Counted from the first letter of the stretch, positions 46,546 to 57,052 are shown. The stretch: 64,000 nt of DNA from Chaetoderma sp. LZ-2023a (GCA_034401795.1 CM067374.1:137916508-137980507); one strand, 5' to 3'. Made by a program: numbers and translations. The notes: generated from the sequence alone by a model not told the origin.

Positions 46546-46570
46546 TGTGTGCATGTGTGCGTGTGTGTAT
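46496..46570. repeat. (GTGC)n microsatellite
   Basis: About 14 GTGC units, then GTGT-rich sequence. Confidence 0.95.
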
Positions 46571-46880
46571 GAATTCATCCCCGCACAGTGTTTCTCATGG
46601 TTTCTAAATTGTGGAGGTCCCAGGAACCCCACACCCTGAAATCGGGAGGGGTGGGGTGTGTGTGTGTGTGTCCCCTGATTAAATCTGGTGGACCCAAGCT
46701 AAAATCTGATGTTCCAAACAAGGTTTCTCTCATTCATGTTAAAATCAGAGGCTACGATGAACTCAAAAACTATGAATTAATTTATGGTCCCATTTTATAA
46801 GTATTTTTGTTCAAAAACCTGTAAAACTACTTTGTTTTTAACTATAATAAAAGATTTTGAGGGAACCCTGACTGCACCCT

Positions 46881-47053
46881 TTCTCCTTCGATCGATACTC
46901 ACCATTCTGTTACTTCTGATATACAGCTGGCCTTGACAGCGGCTCTAGGATTATAGACTTAGAAAGCTTTACCGACTCCTGGGAACCGGGTACTCGGCTC
47001 CCAACTGCCGAGTACCCGTTTACCATAGAGCTCATTCTTGTTTGCATAGCAAC
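46881..47053 (+). repeat. DIRS copy 3 left inverted terminal repeat
   Basis: Inverted match to 52,828-52,990. It has the variant ACTCACCATTCTGTTAC instead of the ACTTACCATTCTATTAC seen in the right repeats of copies 1 and 2. The same variant is in the right repeat and both halves of the internal complementary region of this copy. Confidence 0.92.
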
Positions 47054-47168
47054 AAGAGCAATACATGCTATTTGCAGGAGAAGATTTTTAGTGTCTTTTG
47101 TTAAAGAAATCTAAGTCTTTGTCTGTGAAGTGATAGTTTGTGCGTTCTTGAGGATTTAACTGGATACT

Positions 47169-47195
47169 ATGGAGAATACCGCCAATGAAAACCAG
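47169..47195 (+). CDS. Possible 5' mini-exon of DIRS ORF1 (copy 3)
   Basis: ATG plus eight codons ending CAG|GTTGTA, nine codons in all, against eight in copies 1 and 2. The in-frame length difference is the main hint that it is coding. Implied intron 47,196-47,943. Confidence 0.35.
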
Positions 47196-47253
47196 GTTGT
47201 ATCATTCTTTATTATCCATAGTTAAAAGACTTAGGTCTCTAAATTTCGCTGTG

Positions 47254-47298
47254 TCGCATGTCCTGATTTCTGACCTCAGAGAATCTGGGACATGTGCT
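47254..47298 (+). other. Leader stem-loop in DIRS copy 3
   Basis: CATGTCC pairs with GGACATG around a loop of about 22 nt. Copy 2 has CATGTTCC/GGAACATG at the same position (about 35,840-35,876), so one pair changed from T-A to C-G on both sides. In copy 1 the 3' arm has been lost. Confidence 0.5.
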
Positions 47299-47943
47299 AA
47301 CAACGATATATGCCAGACGATCGCCTTCTTTAACCCCAACAGGCGATCGGCAGATATGAAAATAGGTGTTTGCTACGGTATTTCTAACACGAATATCGGC
47401 TGACGTCGTTCTCCATAGGATCCGAGCGGGTGACGTCACACCCGGTTCGCTCGGATGTTTATGTGAAGAAAATTTTTCATTAATTCGCGCATCTCGTTCT
47501 GGGTGCTGCGTACTAAAAATGGTACCGGAAACTTTAGAATGATCGGTTTGCAATGATCGGTGGTTTCAAAATTCTTGAGTATATGCGTGGTCTGCGGTTT
47601 GACCGTGTGATACAGCAGTTTGTTATACATTTTGTTGTTTTCTTCACATATCGTTTGGCTTTCGTTAGGGAGTATAATTTATATTGATTGGTAAATATAC
47701 CCCGAATGCTATGCGATATGATTCCTGGAGCCGTTACACATCCTGGAGGATCTAATATGGGTGTGTTTTTATGCCCGCTTCGTTCTTGTCGTCATAATCA
47801 ATGCGATCTTTGTTGTAACGTGGCGGGGTGGGGTGCAGGAGGGATACGGTTAATTTATGAGTCAAATTATTTGAAAATTAATTGTCTGCCTTCCATCAGG
47901 GTCTCGTTCTGCTTGTAATTGTAGGTTTGTGCTTATTTTATAG

Positions 47944-50017
47944 GCCAAGCCAACCCCGCCATCATGTGACGAGTGCCATAAATTTGTACGAGTCGTATTT
48001 AAGGACCATGTCTGCTTTAGGTGTTCGCCCTGTAACCTAGACCATAGGTGTAATGTGTGCGCAGTGTGGTCCGTGGATATGATGGTTAAGTTCCTTGCCC
48101 AGAGGGACTTGGCTGGGTCTGACGCGGGGTCAGGTGGTCCGAGAGTAAATCGTGGATCGGCCGGTGGGGGTGCTCCACGTCTCCAGCTGGAGGTGGTGGA
48201 GATGGCACCGCCGGCGTGGTTTGGTCCGGCTATGCAGGGTTTTCTGCATAGCGTTCTGCCCACGCTGGTGTCGTCCCTGCTACCAAAGGTTGGGGGGCAG
48301 TTTCTCCCCATGCCTGGTACGGACCCTGTCCTCGGACAGGGTTCTGGACTGGTTTCCGAGGGGGCCGTCTTGTACAGACCCCTGGCAGTCCTGTCTGGCT
48401 CCGGCCAGACGGGTTCTGTTTCTCTGCGGCCACCTCCGGGTGGTCCAGTAGCGGTGGCTGGTCCGTCAGGTGTGGGAGCCGTCCGCCACGGTTTCCTCGT
48501 CTAGTAACGACTCTTCGGAGTCTGAAGACGAGGAGGCCGAGGAGGAGAGGTTGCTGCGGCCTGTGATGCCGCAGGTGGAGAATATGGAGTTCGATTCCAT
48601 CCTGGACGGAACCGGCCTCCATTTGTCTGGCTTGGCGCAAGCCAGGGCAGCGGCTTCGCCTGTGGCTGAGGCTAATCTGGTACCGGGCACCGGTTCCGTG
48701 ACGGTTGGTTTGGCACCAGCCGACACGGTAACGGGTCGGCCGGGCGGGCGTGGTACTCACCTATCTCGCCTGGTCCGGCAGTCGGACGTGGGGTGCCGTT
48801 GGCGCCCGTGTCTTGCTACGGTTCCGCGACTGCTACGGGCCCGTACGGTTTTCCGTGCGGACCTACCCCATGGACCGGGGTGTTTCATGGGGTGGCGGCG
48901 GAACCGTGTGGTACCGGAGTGCCTGGCGTGTCAGCCGTGGCTCCTTGCCGGTAGGCCGTGGCTGGCAGGCCCGTGAACACGTCAACGGGTGACGTGTTTG
49001 CGGGTGTGTCTTCATCGGAGATAGATTGGTCAGAGGCTCTGGCATGGCTAGCCAGGGTTGACCCATCTGTGGTTTCGGCCACGGCCGATGAAGATGCGCC
49101 CCGTCCGTCGGTTGCGTCGATCAGGACGGGGATTTTGCCCGCGGCCCGGATCCAGTCTGTGGGACTGGAGCCACGGTTCATAGAATTGTTGGAGGCTATT
49201 TATAGCAAACAACTTATGACCAAGGGTCAGCTCCCTGCGGCCTCCAAGGAGGTGCGGGCAAGATGTCGTATTCCGCGGGGGGAATACGACAGATATGGTG
49301 TAGTCCCGTCGGTCACCGAGGATGACCGATGGGTACTGGGCGTTCAGAGTGCCGGGGCGGGTGGCCCCGGTCCGGCACTTGTGGACATGGCTCAGGTACA
49401 TCAAGAGGAAGTCCTGTCCCTATGCGATGAGGGTGTGAGGGCAGCTATGAGCGCTGTCAACCACTCGTATCGTCTCCTTCAGTCGGTGTGGGCTGAAGCG
49501 GGGGCAGGCCACCCTGTGCCACCTGTGACGCTTTCGTGCGTAAATGACGGCCTGGTGCTGTCTATGGACGCATTGGCAAGGGTGCAAGCGCGAGTGACAA
49601 AATCCAGGAGGCAAATGGTCATTGACCATATGCGTCCGGCTACGGCAGTCAGGGAGCGTCTTCTTGGGACGCCCCTGACAGGGCCTAGCATCTTCGGTGG
49701 CCAGGCGTGGGCCATCTTAGAGGATACTGCCAGTATCGCGCAGAATCGGTTAGCGGTCAACCTGCAGCTAGAGCTAGTGCGGCAAGCGCACGCACTAGGG
49801 GCAGTAGGGAAACCGCTAGCGGGACAACCTTCAAAGAAGCAGAAGAAGCATAAGGGCAAGGCGAAAGCTAAGCCTGTTGCGACTTCTGCTTCAGCTGGCT
49901 TTTCTCAGCCGCCACCGGCGAAGAAAGCCAGGAAGGTTGTAGAGGCGCTAACCCTCCCCAAGTTTGCTCCTGACCGCCCTAGAGGCGGGAAGGGCAAGGG
50001 GAAGGGGAAGGGTAAGT
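47944..50017 (+). pseudogene. DIRS ORF1 (gag-like), copy 3
   Basis: The Cys-rich N-terminus has the most complete set of Cys pairs (CDEC, CFRCSPC, CNVC). Two frame changes, near 48,485 and between 48,800 and 48,960, disturb the acidic region and the Gly/Pro-rich segment. The rest reads cleanly from 48,958 through SEIDWSEALAWLARVDPS to the basic KKQKKHKGKAKAKP and Gly-Lys tail, then runs into the deletion junction. Its open frame artificially continues to 50,853 in a non-native frame. Confidence 0.85.
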
Positions 50018-50760
50018 CCCACTCAACATTTCGTTTATTTGGGGATGCGATTCGATCTCGAGGAGGGCAGGGTGTACCCGTCAGAGCCCAGAGTGGTGTC
50101 TCTGTTAGCCATCCTCAAGAGTTTTCGAGTGGGAAACCACATTCAGGCGAGGCGGTTCCTTCAGATGCTGGGCATGATGGTCTCCATGGAGCAGGTTATC
50201 CCATAGGCTGCTCTAATGCGAAGGCCTATCCAGTTGTATCTGATGTCTCTGTGGAAACAGAGAACAGAACCCCTGTCAAAACTGGTGCCAGTTTTGGAGC
50301 CGATAATATCGCATCTTCTATGGTGGAAACAGCGTCAGAATCTCCTATTAGGGGTTTCGCTGCACCTACCCCACCCCCAGCTGTCCGTCTATACGGATGT
50401 ATCGCTGGAAGGGTGGGGTGCCTGCCTGGGAGAACACCAGGTCTCGGGCACATGGACTCTCCCGGAGAGTCAGCTGCATATCAATCTGTTGGAAATGATG
50501 GCAGTGGAACTGGCGTTGGAAGAGTTCCTTCCGATGATCAGGGGCAAGGTGATATTGATACGGTCGGACAATTCGACAGTAGTATCATATATAAATCGCC
50601 AAGGCGGGACCAGGTCGGCCACTCTGTGTATCAGAGTGTGGCACTTGATTCAATGGTGCAGGAATTACTCGGTTGTTTTAAAAGCAGCTCATATTCCTGG
50701 CCGATTGAACATTCAGGCGGATGCTTTGTCTCGCAGACAGGATTCTGCCAACAGAATGGT
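50018..50760 (+). pseudogene. DIRS RNase H (RT core deleted), copy 3
   Basis: After the RT-core deletion the native frame resumes at SPTQHFVYLGMRF and is interrupted once by TAG near 50,204. RNase H then runs without a break, with all four catalytic acids: Asp in YTDVSLEGWGA (50,396-50,398), Glu in LLEMMAVELAL, Asp in IRSDNSTVVSYI (50,567-50,569) and Asp in NIQADALSR (50,720-50,722). It degrades the RNA strand of the replication hybrid. Confidence 0.88.
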
Positions 50761-51332
50761 CCCTCAACCCTCCGGTTCTGCGACAGATCTTTGAGCATTG
50801 GGGCAAACCCAACATGGACTTGTTTGCCACAAAGGAAAATGCTCAAATCATGACATATGTCTCGCCGATTCCAGATCCAAATGCCGTCGATACAGACGCT
50901 CTGGCGATAAGCTGGAGAGGGATGCACGCTTACGCGTACCCACCCACCATTCTTCTACCGAAGGTATTGGTGAAGGTCAGGGAGGAACCGTGTCTGGTCC
51001 TGCTAATAGCGCCGTATTGGCCGAGCAGGGCGTGGTTCACGGATCTTCTAGATCTGCTGGTGGAAAATCCTGTGCAGTTGCCCGAGATTCCAAACATAAT
51101 CTCCCAGGCCAAGGGACGCTTCCTACACGAGCGTCCCGAAATGTTCAAATTGACTGCGTGGATGTTATCAAACAACGTTCCACGTCGGAATGCTTTTCTC
51201 GACAGGCTGCTGATTTCATCGCGGCTGCGAGAAGGTCAACCTTCAAGTCATATAACAACAAGGTTAACAGATTTGCAGACTGGTGTGAAGAAAAGGGTAT
51301 TGATACCTTTCAATCCACTATTCAGCAAATAG
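50721..51332 (+). CDS. Conserved post-RNase H domain of DIRS pol, copy 3
   Basis: The open frame reads DRILPTEWSLNPPVL, then NMDLFATKENAQIMTYVSPI, then YAYPPTILLPKVLVKV and LLIAPYWPSRAWF. This domain follows RNase H in DIRS-type pol proteins. Some members are described as carrying a methyltransferase-like domain after RNase H, but I cannot confirm a catalytic methyltransferase motif here. It is offset from RNase H by a 2-nt deletion also present in copy 2. Its 3' half overlaps the recombinase frame, as is common in DIRS elements. Confidence 0.7.
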   Translation: MLCLADRILPTEWSLNPPVLRQIFEHWGKPNMDLFATKENAQIMTYVSPIPDPNAVDTDALAISWRGMHAYAYPPTILLPKVLVKVREEPCLVLLIAPYWPSRAWFTDLLDLLVENPVQLPEIPNIISQAKGRFLHERPEMFKLTAWMLSNNVPRRNAFLDRLLISSRLREGQPSSHITTRLTDLQTGVKKRVLIPFNPLFSK

Positions 51333-52173
51333 CAGACTTTCTCTGTGAGCTGTTCTTTTCAGGACTAGCTCCCGTCACAGTTGCTGGATACAAGTCAGCT
51401 TTGGCATCAGTTATCCCTTGTCTACCCAACAGGGATAGTCCAGAGGTGGCCCAGTTAAATGTGATGTTGAAGGGAATGAGCAATCTCCGACCGAGACAAC
51501 CGGTAGTCATTCCAGCCTGGAGTCTATCTTTAGTGCTTAATGTACTGGCCAAGCACCCTTTCGAACCGTTGTGTTCGGCTAGTCTAAAGCATTTGACTCT
51601 AAAGGCGGTCTTTCTATTGGCAGCTTCCTCAGCTAGAAGGCGCAGTGAGATACATGCGCTTTCGGCAGAGAGGAACCGATTTATTGTTTCTGGAGAAGGT
51701 CTGCGTCTTCTGCCAAGAGCAGAGTTTATGTCAAAGAACCAATCTTTGAGATATCCCGGCAAACCGATCATTATACCGAAGTTAACTAGGTTTGATCGTG
51801 ATGCCAGTGTCTGGTGCCCGGTCCGTGCTTTGACTAAGTACAAGAAACGGACTGACTCGTTACGGTCGAATGATAGATATCTGTGGATCTGCCATAAAAA
51901 GCCTTATGGCGCCGCATCCAATGATACTATCTCTCGTTGGGTGGTCGAATGCATTCAGACTACTCACGAGATGGTGACTGGGCACCAGGTGTAAGGCATA
52001 AGGGCACACAATGTCAGAGGAATAGCCGCCTCGACCGCCCTTTACAATGGTGTTCCGTTAGAGGACATCATGGCCGTTGCACAATGGCACTGTGAGTCCT
52101 CATTTACGTATTACTATATGAGGGATGTGTCAGACTCGGCCAATCCACTCGCTTTAGCTGTTTTGAAACCATA
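50798..52173 (+). pseudogene. DIRS tyrosine recombinase, copy 3 (one stop)
   Basis: A frame open from 50,798 to 51,994 holds the N-terminal core-binding half (STFKSYNNKVNRFADWCEEK, FLCELFFSGLAPVTVAGYKS) and the Arg box SSARRRSEIHAL (about 51,626-51,661). A TAA at 51,992-51,994 stands where copies 1 and 2 have a CAA codon. In the same frame beyond it are the His-x-x-Arg box (AHNVRG, His 52,007, Arg 52,016) and the Tyr box TYYYMRDV (about 52,106-52,129). The true start is unclear because the first part overlaps pol. Apart from the stop this is the best-preserved recombinase in the window. Confidence 0.9.
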
Positions 52174-52680
52174 GTTAGTGACCACACTGCTCTTCACCCT
52201 TTTTTCACTTCGGTAAGAAAAGAACCTAAAGCAGGCATGGTCAAGCGAGAGGATGACAACCAGATTGTGTCACTGATGGCCGAACCAGTGAATGGTTGGA
52301 GGCGGTACGTCTGGAGTCCAATTATCATAAGGTAATTCAATAGTGAGAGTTTTTTGTATTATGGATGTGTATCATGTTCATCCATCTTATATATTCATGC
52401 TCATTCCCAGGCTAATACATGGAATATGCAGGGAGCAGTTAACCCTCTTGGCATATTTGTGTTTTCAGGCGAGATACATGTTCGTGAGTTCTCTCCCTTT
52501 TCTTAGGAGGAAAAAGGGGGTGGGGGGCGGTGATGCGAATGTGATTCGGTTCCGTAAACTTGACGGTCCTTTTAGGTCTCCGTTTGTCAAGTTTGAAGTC
52601 TAAAATCTTTCTCCAAGGGGCAAAATTAGCATTTATGGCTTGCCCCTTCCCACCAGGTTACTGATCAAATCTGGTGTATA

Positions 52681-52777
52681 TCAGAAGTAACAGAATGGTG
52701 AGTATTGATCGAAGGAGAATGAAGGAAATGTCAATTTCCCTTTCTCCGAGATCTAACAATACTCACCATTCTGTTAC
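52681..52777 (+). repeat. DIRS copy 3 internal complementary region
   Basis: Junction GGAGAA|TGAAGG at 52,719/52,720. Both halves carry the copy-3-specific terminal variant (CAGAATGGTGAG and CTCACCATTCTG). Confidence 0.92.
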
Positions 52778-52827
52778 GGACCCAGCCTCCCAGCCCCACG
52801 GAGGCAAGCCATAGTTTTCTCTTGTTT

Positions 52828-53025
52828 GGTGGCTATGCAAACAATATGAGCTCTATGGTAAACAGGTACTCTGCAGTTGGGAGCCGAGTATCCGGTTCCC
52901 AGGAGTCGGTAAAGCTTTCTAAGTCTATAATCCTAGAGCCGCTGTCAAGGCCAGCTGTATATCAGAAGTAACAGAATGGTGAGTATTGTTAGATCTCGGA
53001 GAAAGGGAAATTGACATTTCCTTCA
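52828..53025 (-). repeat. DIRS copy 3 right inverted terminal repeat
   Basis: Inverted match to the left repeat, with the right-only extension ending CCTTCA. Confidence 0.92.
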
Positions 53026-53340
53026 GTCCCCGCACATGTTTGACATTGGGTTGGGGTGGGGGGGGGGGGGGGTTGGTGGTGTTGGGGTGTGTGGTAAGAG
53101 GGACATTCTGCCCCTGCACGTGTGCTGGATACTGATAGTGATTATAGACAATGTTTTGAAGTGACATGACTGCGGCTTATCACTCAGGAAGGCAGAAAAT
53201 TGACTTCTCAAAGCAGATAATTTCGAAATCTTTTGTGAAAGACCCAGGATCGTCACTTTCAGAAAAGGGTGCTTTCCCAGACCTATTCAAACTCAGCCCT
53301 TAACCGGGTAATTATATCTTCCTCCGCCTATTAGCCCTAG
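53026..53340. other. No gene recognised
   Basis: Contains a poly-G run (53,058-53,072) and GGTGTTGGGGTGTG text, with no coding signal. Confidence 0.5.
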
Positions 53341-53354
53341 ATATATTAGATTTG

Positions 53355-53745
53355 TGCGATTATTGCTTTGAGTGAACAGGATCGATTATTTAAGAATAAT
53401 CGTGATTACTCGATTAATCAGCTTGGATACAAATTACCAAGACAATGTTCGACAATATCAATGGCAAATTGTGTTTAGACGGGTTCATTTCCCGGCCAAA
53501 GAGAAAACTGGAAACCAGTGATACATTAAAAAAAAAAAAGTCTTCTCTTGGCCTTGTAATGGACATTCCCTGATCAAAATGTCAATTTTCTTGTCCGGTC
53601 GCATCAAAGTGTAATTTTAAGGTTTTATTCTGAAATATTTTGTGCAGTGGAAATTATTCGCGATCATTTAATTTTCAATCATATAACTTAACGCTTTAAA
53701 AAATAACCGTGATTTTCGATTTAAACACGTAATCGCTCAAGCCTA
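53355..53745. repeat. Composite repeat U, copy 1, with nested family T remnant
   Basis: It matches 61,315-61,740: a GATTATTGCTTTG start, TGATTACTCGATTAATCAGC, a degenerate family T hairpin at 53,470-53,570, then TGAAATATTT and a CGTGATTTTCGATTTAA-type end. Confidence 0.7.
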
Positions 53746-53830
53746 TTTATATATCTACATGTTTCTGTGAACATTGCTGAAGAAACACGATGTCATGTGA
53801 TATTGTGCTTCTTGTAGTCTGATATCAGTT

Positions 53831-54070
53831 TTAACCCTTTAACCCTCAAATCTATTCAAGAAAATTTCAAATTACTCATAGAAAATGTCCATTTGCGGAC
53901 CAAGAGAAGACTATTTTAGAAAATTTACCACCGGAATGACTGGCTCGGTTATCGAGCTAGTCATTCCAATGGTAAATTTTCAAAAATAGTCTTCTCTTGG
54001 TCTGCAAATGGACATTGCTTAAGACCACTGCAGAAGCCGTTTTTGGCTGATATGATGGTTAAAGGTTTAA
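53831..54070. mobile_element. Hairpin MITE (family T), copy T3
   Basis: Left end TTAACCCTTTAACCCTCAAA; arms of about 90 bp fold around GGCTCGGTTATCGAGCT; the right end AAAGGTTTAA is slightly changed. It has the markers GTCCATTTGCGGACCAAGAG and its inverse. Confidence 0.88.
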
Positions 54071-54085
54071 AGTACAACACCATTT

Positions 54086-54325
54086 TTAACCCTTTAACAC
54101 TCAAACCGACCAGAAACAGCCTCTACATGGGTCTTGAGAAATGTCCATCTGCAGGCCAAGAAATGACGATTTTTGTAAATTTATATCTGGAATAACTGGC
54201 ACGTTAAATGAGCCAGTCATTCCAATGGTAAGTTTTCAAAAATAGTTTTCTCTTGGCCTGCAAATGGACATTTTCTATGAGAGAATTTAAATTTTCTGGA
54301 TGAAATACAAGGATTAAAGGGTTAA
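54086..54325. mobile_element. Hairpin MITE (family T), copy T4
   Basis: TTAACCCTTTAACACTCAAA at the left and ATTAAAGGGTTAA at the right form a nearly perfect TTAA-bounded inverted pair. It lies 15 bp from T3. Confidence 0.9.
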
Positions 54326-54603
54326 TTTAATAAACAGTTTATTTCTGTCTAAATGTGAGCTGCTAGTGCCAAAGAACATTTTAAGTTAATAACACAAGCA
54401 TGCATTTATGATTCACTGAAGAAAATCTGAATTGCTATCTGTCTGTATGCTTGCAGAGTGCTGGTTTAGTTTGATTTTAGAGATAAAGTTTATATGAGCC
54501 TGACTGCAGTAGTAGCTGATGAGATTCTCTGCTGGTAGCTTCAGATCTGGTAGCTTCAGATAGATGCACCCTGCGCAGAGCACAGTACTGCCCAGAAATA
54601 ACT

Positions 54604-54815
54604 TTCAGCCCTTTAACGCACGAATTTGTTCAAGAAAATTTCAATTTTCTCATTTCAAATGTCCATTTGCAGACCAAGAGAAGACTATTTTTGAAAACTT
54701 ACCACTGGAATGACTGGCTCGGTTATCGAGCCAGTCATTCCAGTGCTAAATTTAAAAAAAACCCTCAAGACCACTGCAGAAGCGGTTTTTGGCTGATATG
54801 AGTGTTAAGGGGCTA
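54604..54815. mobile_element. Hairpin MITE (family T), copy T5
   Basis: The hairpin core (CTCGGTTATCGAGCC) is intact. The left end mutated to TTCAGCCCTTTAAC, and part of the right arm is deleted. Confidence 0.85.
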
Positions 54816-55164
54816 GCATGTTTCCAGAACAAAAACACTAACATATTAGTACGATTTTAAAAACGATGTAGGTAACAAATGTTTTGTTGAATATTTTAAA
54901 CCTAATTGAATTATATTCAAAATATTCAACAGTACATTTTATTTTGTTTGAAACATAGTGAGTTATTTCTGACACGTACTGTATGCAGAAGTGTTAAATG
55001 CCCTATAGACAGTCATCTACTGATATCAGATTCTGACTCAAAATAGATATTCCAAGCTAATAAAAGCCTTCAAATGACTTCACAGGAAACAGTTTATGCT
55101 GGACGTTTCTAGAGAATTCCCTCGTATTCAATATATTTAATCGCAGAGCCAATGGTAACCGGTG

Positions 55165-55600
55165 CCGTAACTGTCTGTCTGTCTCTACCTGGCGGTGTGC
55201 CTGTATGCTTGTCTGTCTGTCCTAGGCATATCGCTGGAATCCTATGAGATAGAATCATCAAATTTGGCACATACAGCCATATTATTAGTGTCTAAGAAAG
55301 AATTTAAGCTTGAGGTCAATGGGTCAAACATCAAGGTCACATAGTCATTTAGTGCATACAGGAATATAAATTTTCATCGATAACTGCAGTGTAAGAAGGT
55401 AGAATCACTAAATCTGTAACATACATTCGTAGTGTGGTTAGCTAGAAAGAACGTTTAGTTTCATGTCAAAAGATCAAATGTCATGGGGTCACTTAGTGCA
55501 TATGTACTGGAATACACATTTTCATCGATAGCTCTACAATTGCAAGAAGGTAGAATCACCAAATCTGTAGCATATATTCATATTCACATCTGTTATTGAC
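55165..55600. repeat. About 150-bp tandem repeat, three units
   Basis: AGATAGAATCATCAAATTTG, GGTAGAATCACTAAATCTGT and GGTAGAATCACCAAATCTGT recur near 55,248, 55,398 and 55,548, with TTTTCATCGATA before the last two. A CTGTCTGTCTGTC tract precedes them. Confidence 0.8.
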
Positions 55601-55605
55601 GACTC

Positions 55606-55822
55606 TTTAATGGTAGAATAATCTGATATTTTTGCTTAATGAATATCCATTTGAAGGCCAAAAAAGAGTATTGTTGAAAACCTTTGACTGGAGTGACTGG
55701 CTCAATTATCAAGGTCAAGCCAGAGTCATTCCAGTGGTAAATGTTACAAATAGTCTTCTCTAGGTCTGTAAATGGACATTTCTCAAGACACTGCAAAGGC
55801 CATTAAATTGTTCATGGGTTAA
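55606..55822. mobile_element. Hairpin MITE (family T), copy T6
   Basis: A diverged copy with hairpin arms GACTGGAGTGACTGGCTC and inverse. It ends GGGTTAA at 55,822, sharing that TTAA with T7. Confidence 0.75.
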
Positions 55823-56056
55823 CCCTTTACGCCTTAAATTTGTTCAAGAAAATTGCAATTTTCTCATAGAAAATGTCCATTTGTAGAACACAAGAAGACA
55901 ACTTTTAAAAATTTACCACAAATGATTGGCTCGGTTATCAAGCCATTCATTCCAGTGGTAAATTTTCAAAAATAGTTTTCTTTTGGTCTGCAAATGAACA
56001 TTTCTCAGGACCACTGCAGAAGCCATTTTTGTCTGTTATGAGGGATAAAGGGTTAA
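55819..56056. mobile_element. Hairpin MITE (family T), copy T7
   Basis: TTAACCCTTTACGCC to AAAGGGTTAA. The apical stem is GGCTCGGTTATCAAGCC. Confidence 0.88.
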
Positions 56057-56084
56057 ACAACAATCATTTTCTGTGAGAGGGTGG

Positions 56085-57010
56085 GAGCGGGGCGGTGGGA
56101 ACTGGTGGGAACGGGGCGGTGGGAACTGATGGGAGTGGGGAGGTAGGAACTGATGGGAGCATGGCGGTGGGAACTGGTGGGAGTGGGGAGGTGGGAACTG
56201 ATGGGAGTGGGTTGGTGGGAACAGGTCGGAGTGGGGAGGTGGGAACTGATGGGAGCAGGGCGGTGGGAACTGGTGGGAGTGGGGAGGTGGGAACTGATGG
56301 GAGTGGGGAGGTAGGAACTGATGGGAGCATGGCGGTGGGAACTGGTGGGAGTGGGGAGGTGGGAACTGATGGGAGTGGGTTGGTGGGAACAGGTCGGAGT
56401 GGGGAGGTGGGAACTGATGGGAGCAGGGCGGTGGGAACTGATGGGAGTGGGGAGGTGGGAACTGATGGGAGCAGGGCGGTGGGAACTGGTGGGAGTGGGG
56501 AGGTGGGAACTGATGGGAGCGGGGTGGTGGGAACAGGTCGGAGTGGGGAGGTGGGAACTGATGGGAGTAGGGCAGTGGGAACAGGTGGGACTTGGGAGGT
56601 GGAAACTTATGGGAGTGGGGCGGTGGGAACTGGTGGGAGTAAGGAGGTGGGAACTGATGGGAGTGGGTTGGTGGGAACAGGTGGGCAGGGGGGAACTGAT
56701 GGGAGTGGGGTGGTGGGAACTGGTGGGAGTGGGGCGGCGGGAACTGCTGGGAGTGGTGCGGTGGGAACTGGTGGGAGTCGGGAGGTGGGAATTGGTGGGA
56801 GTGGGGTGGTGGGGAGTGGTGCGGTGGGAACTGGTGGGAGTGGGGAGGTGGGAACCGGTGGGAGTGGGGAGGCAGGAACTGGTGGGAGTGGGGCGGTTAG
56901 AACTGGTGGGAGTGGGGGGAGGGAACTGGTGGGAGTAGGGCGGTTAGAACTGGTGGGAGTGGGGCGGAGGGAACTGGTGGGAGTGGGGCGGAGGGAACTG
57001 GTTGATTTTA
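56085..57010 (+). repeat. 24-bp minisatellite with 168-bp higher-order unit
   Basis: The basic unit is GTGGGAACTGATGGGAGTGG plus four bases. The variant unit ATGGCGGTGG occurs at 56,161 and again at 56,329, exactly 168 bp (seven basic units) apart, with the same order of variants between. Because the period is a multiple of three and stop-free, it yields long Gly-rich frames (one of 325 codons from 56,095) that need not be genes. Confidence 0.93.
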
Positions 57011-57018
57011 CAGTTCAG

Positions 57019-57052
57019 CGGGGGGGGGGTGGGGGGGGGGGGGGGGGGTGGG
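57019..57052. repeat. Poly-G tract
   Basis: Runs of 8-14 G with single T interruptions. Confidence 0.9.

Larger units (their letters stand above)
46881..53025 (+). mobile_element. DIRS-type retrotransposon, copy 3 (RT-deleted)
   Basis: Same ends and layout as copies 1 and 2, but about 0.8 kb shorter. The ORF1 C-terminus (near 50,018) is joined directly to the end of RT (SPTQHFVYLGMRF), removing the RT fingers, palm and YIDD box. RNase H and recombinase are the best preserved of the three copies. It can only have moved with RT supplied in trans since the deletion, or it was deleted after insertion. Confidence 0.95.

Noticed and set aside
48958-50853. 631-codon frame as one intact protein
   Set aside because: Only the part up to about 50,017 is ORF1. 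After the RT deletion the frame runs through RNase H sequence in a non-native frame, while the true RNase H is in another frame.
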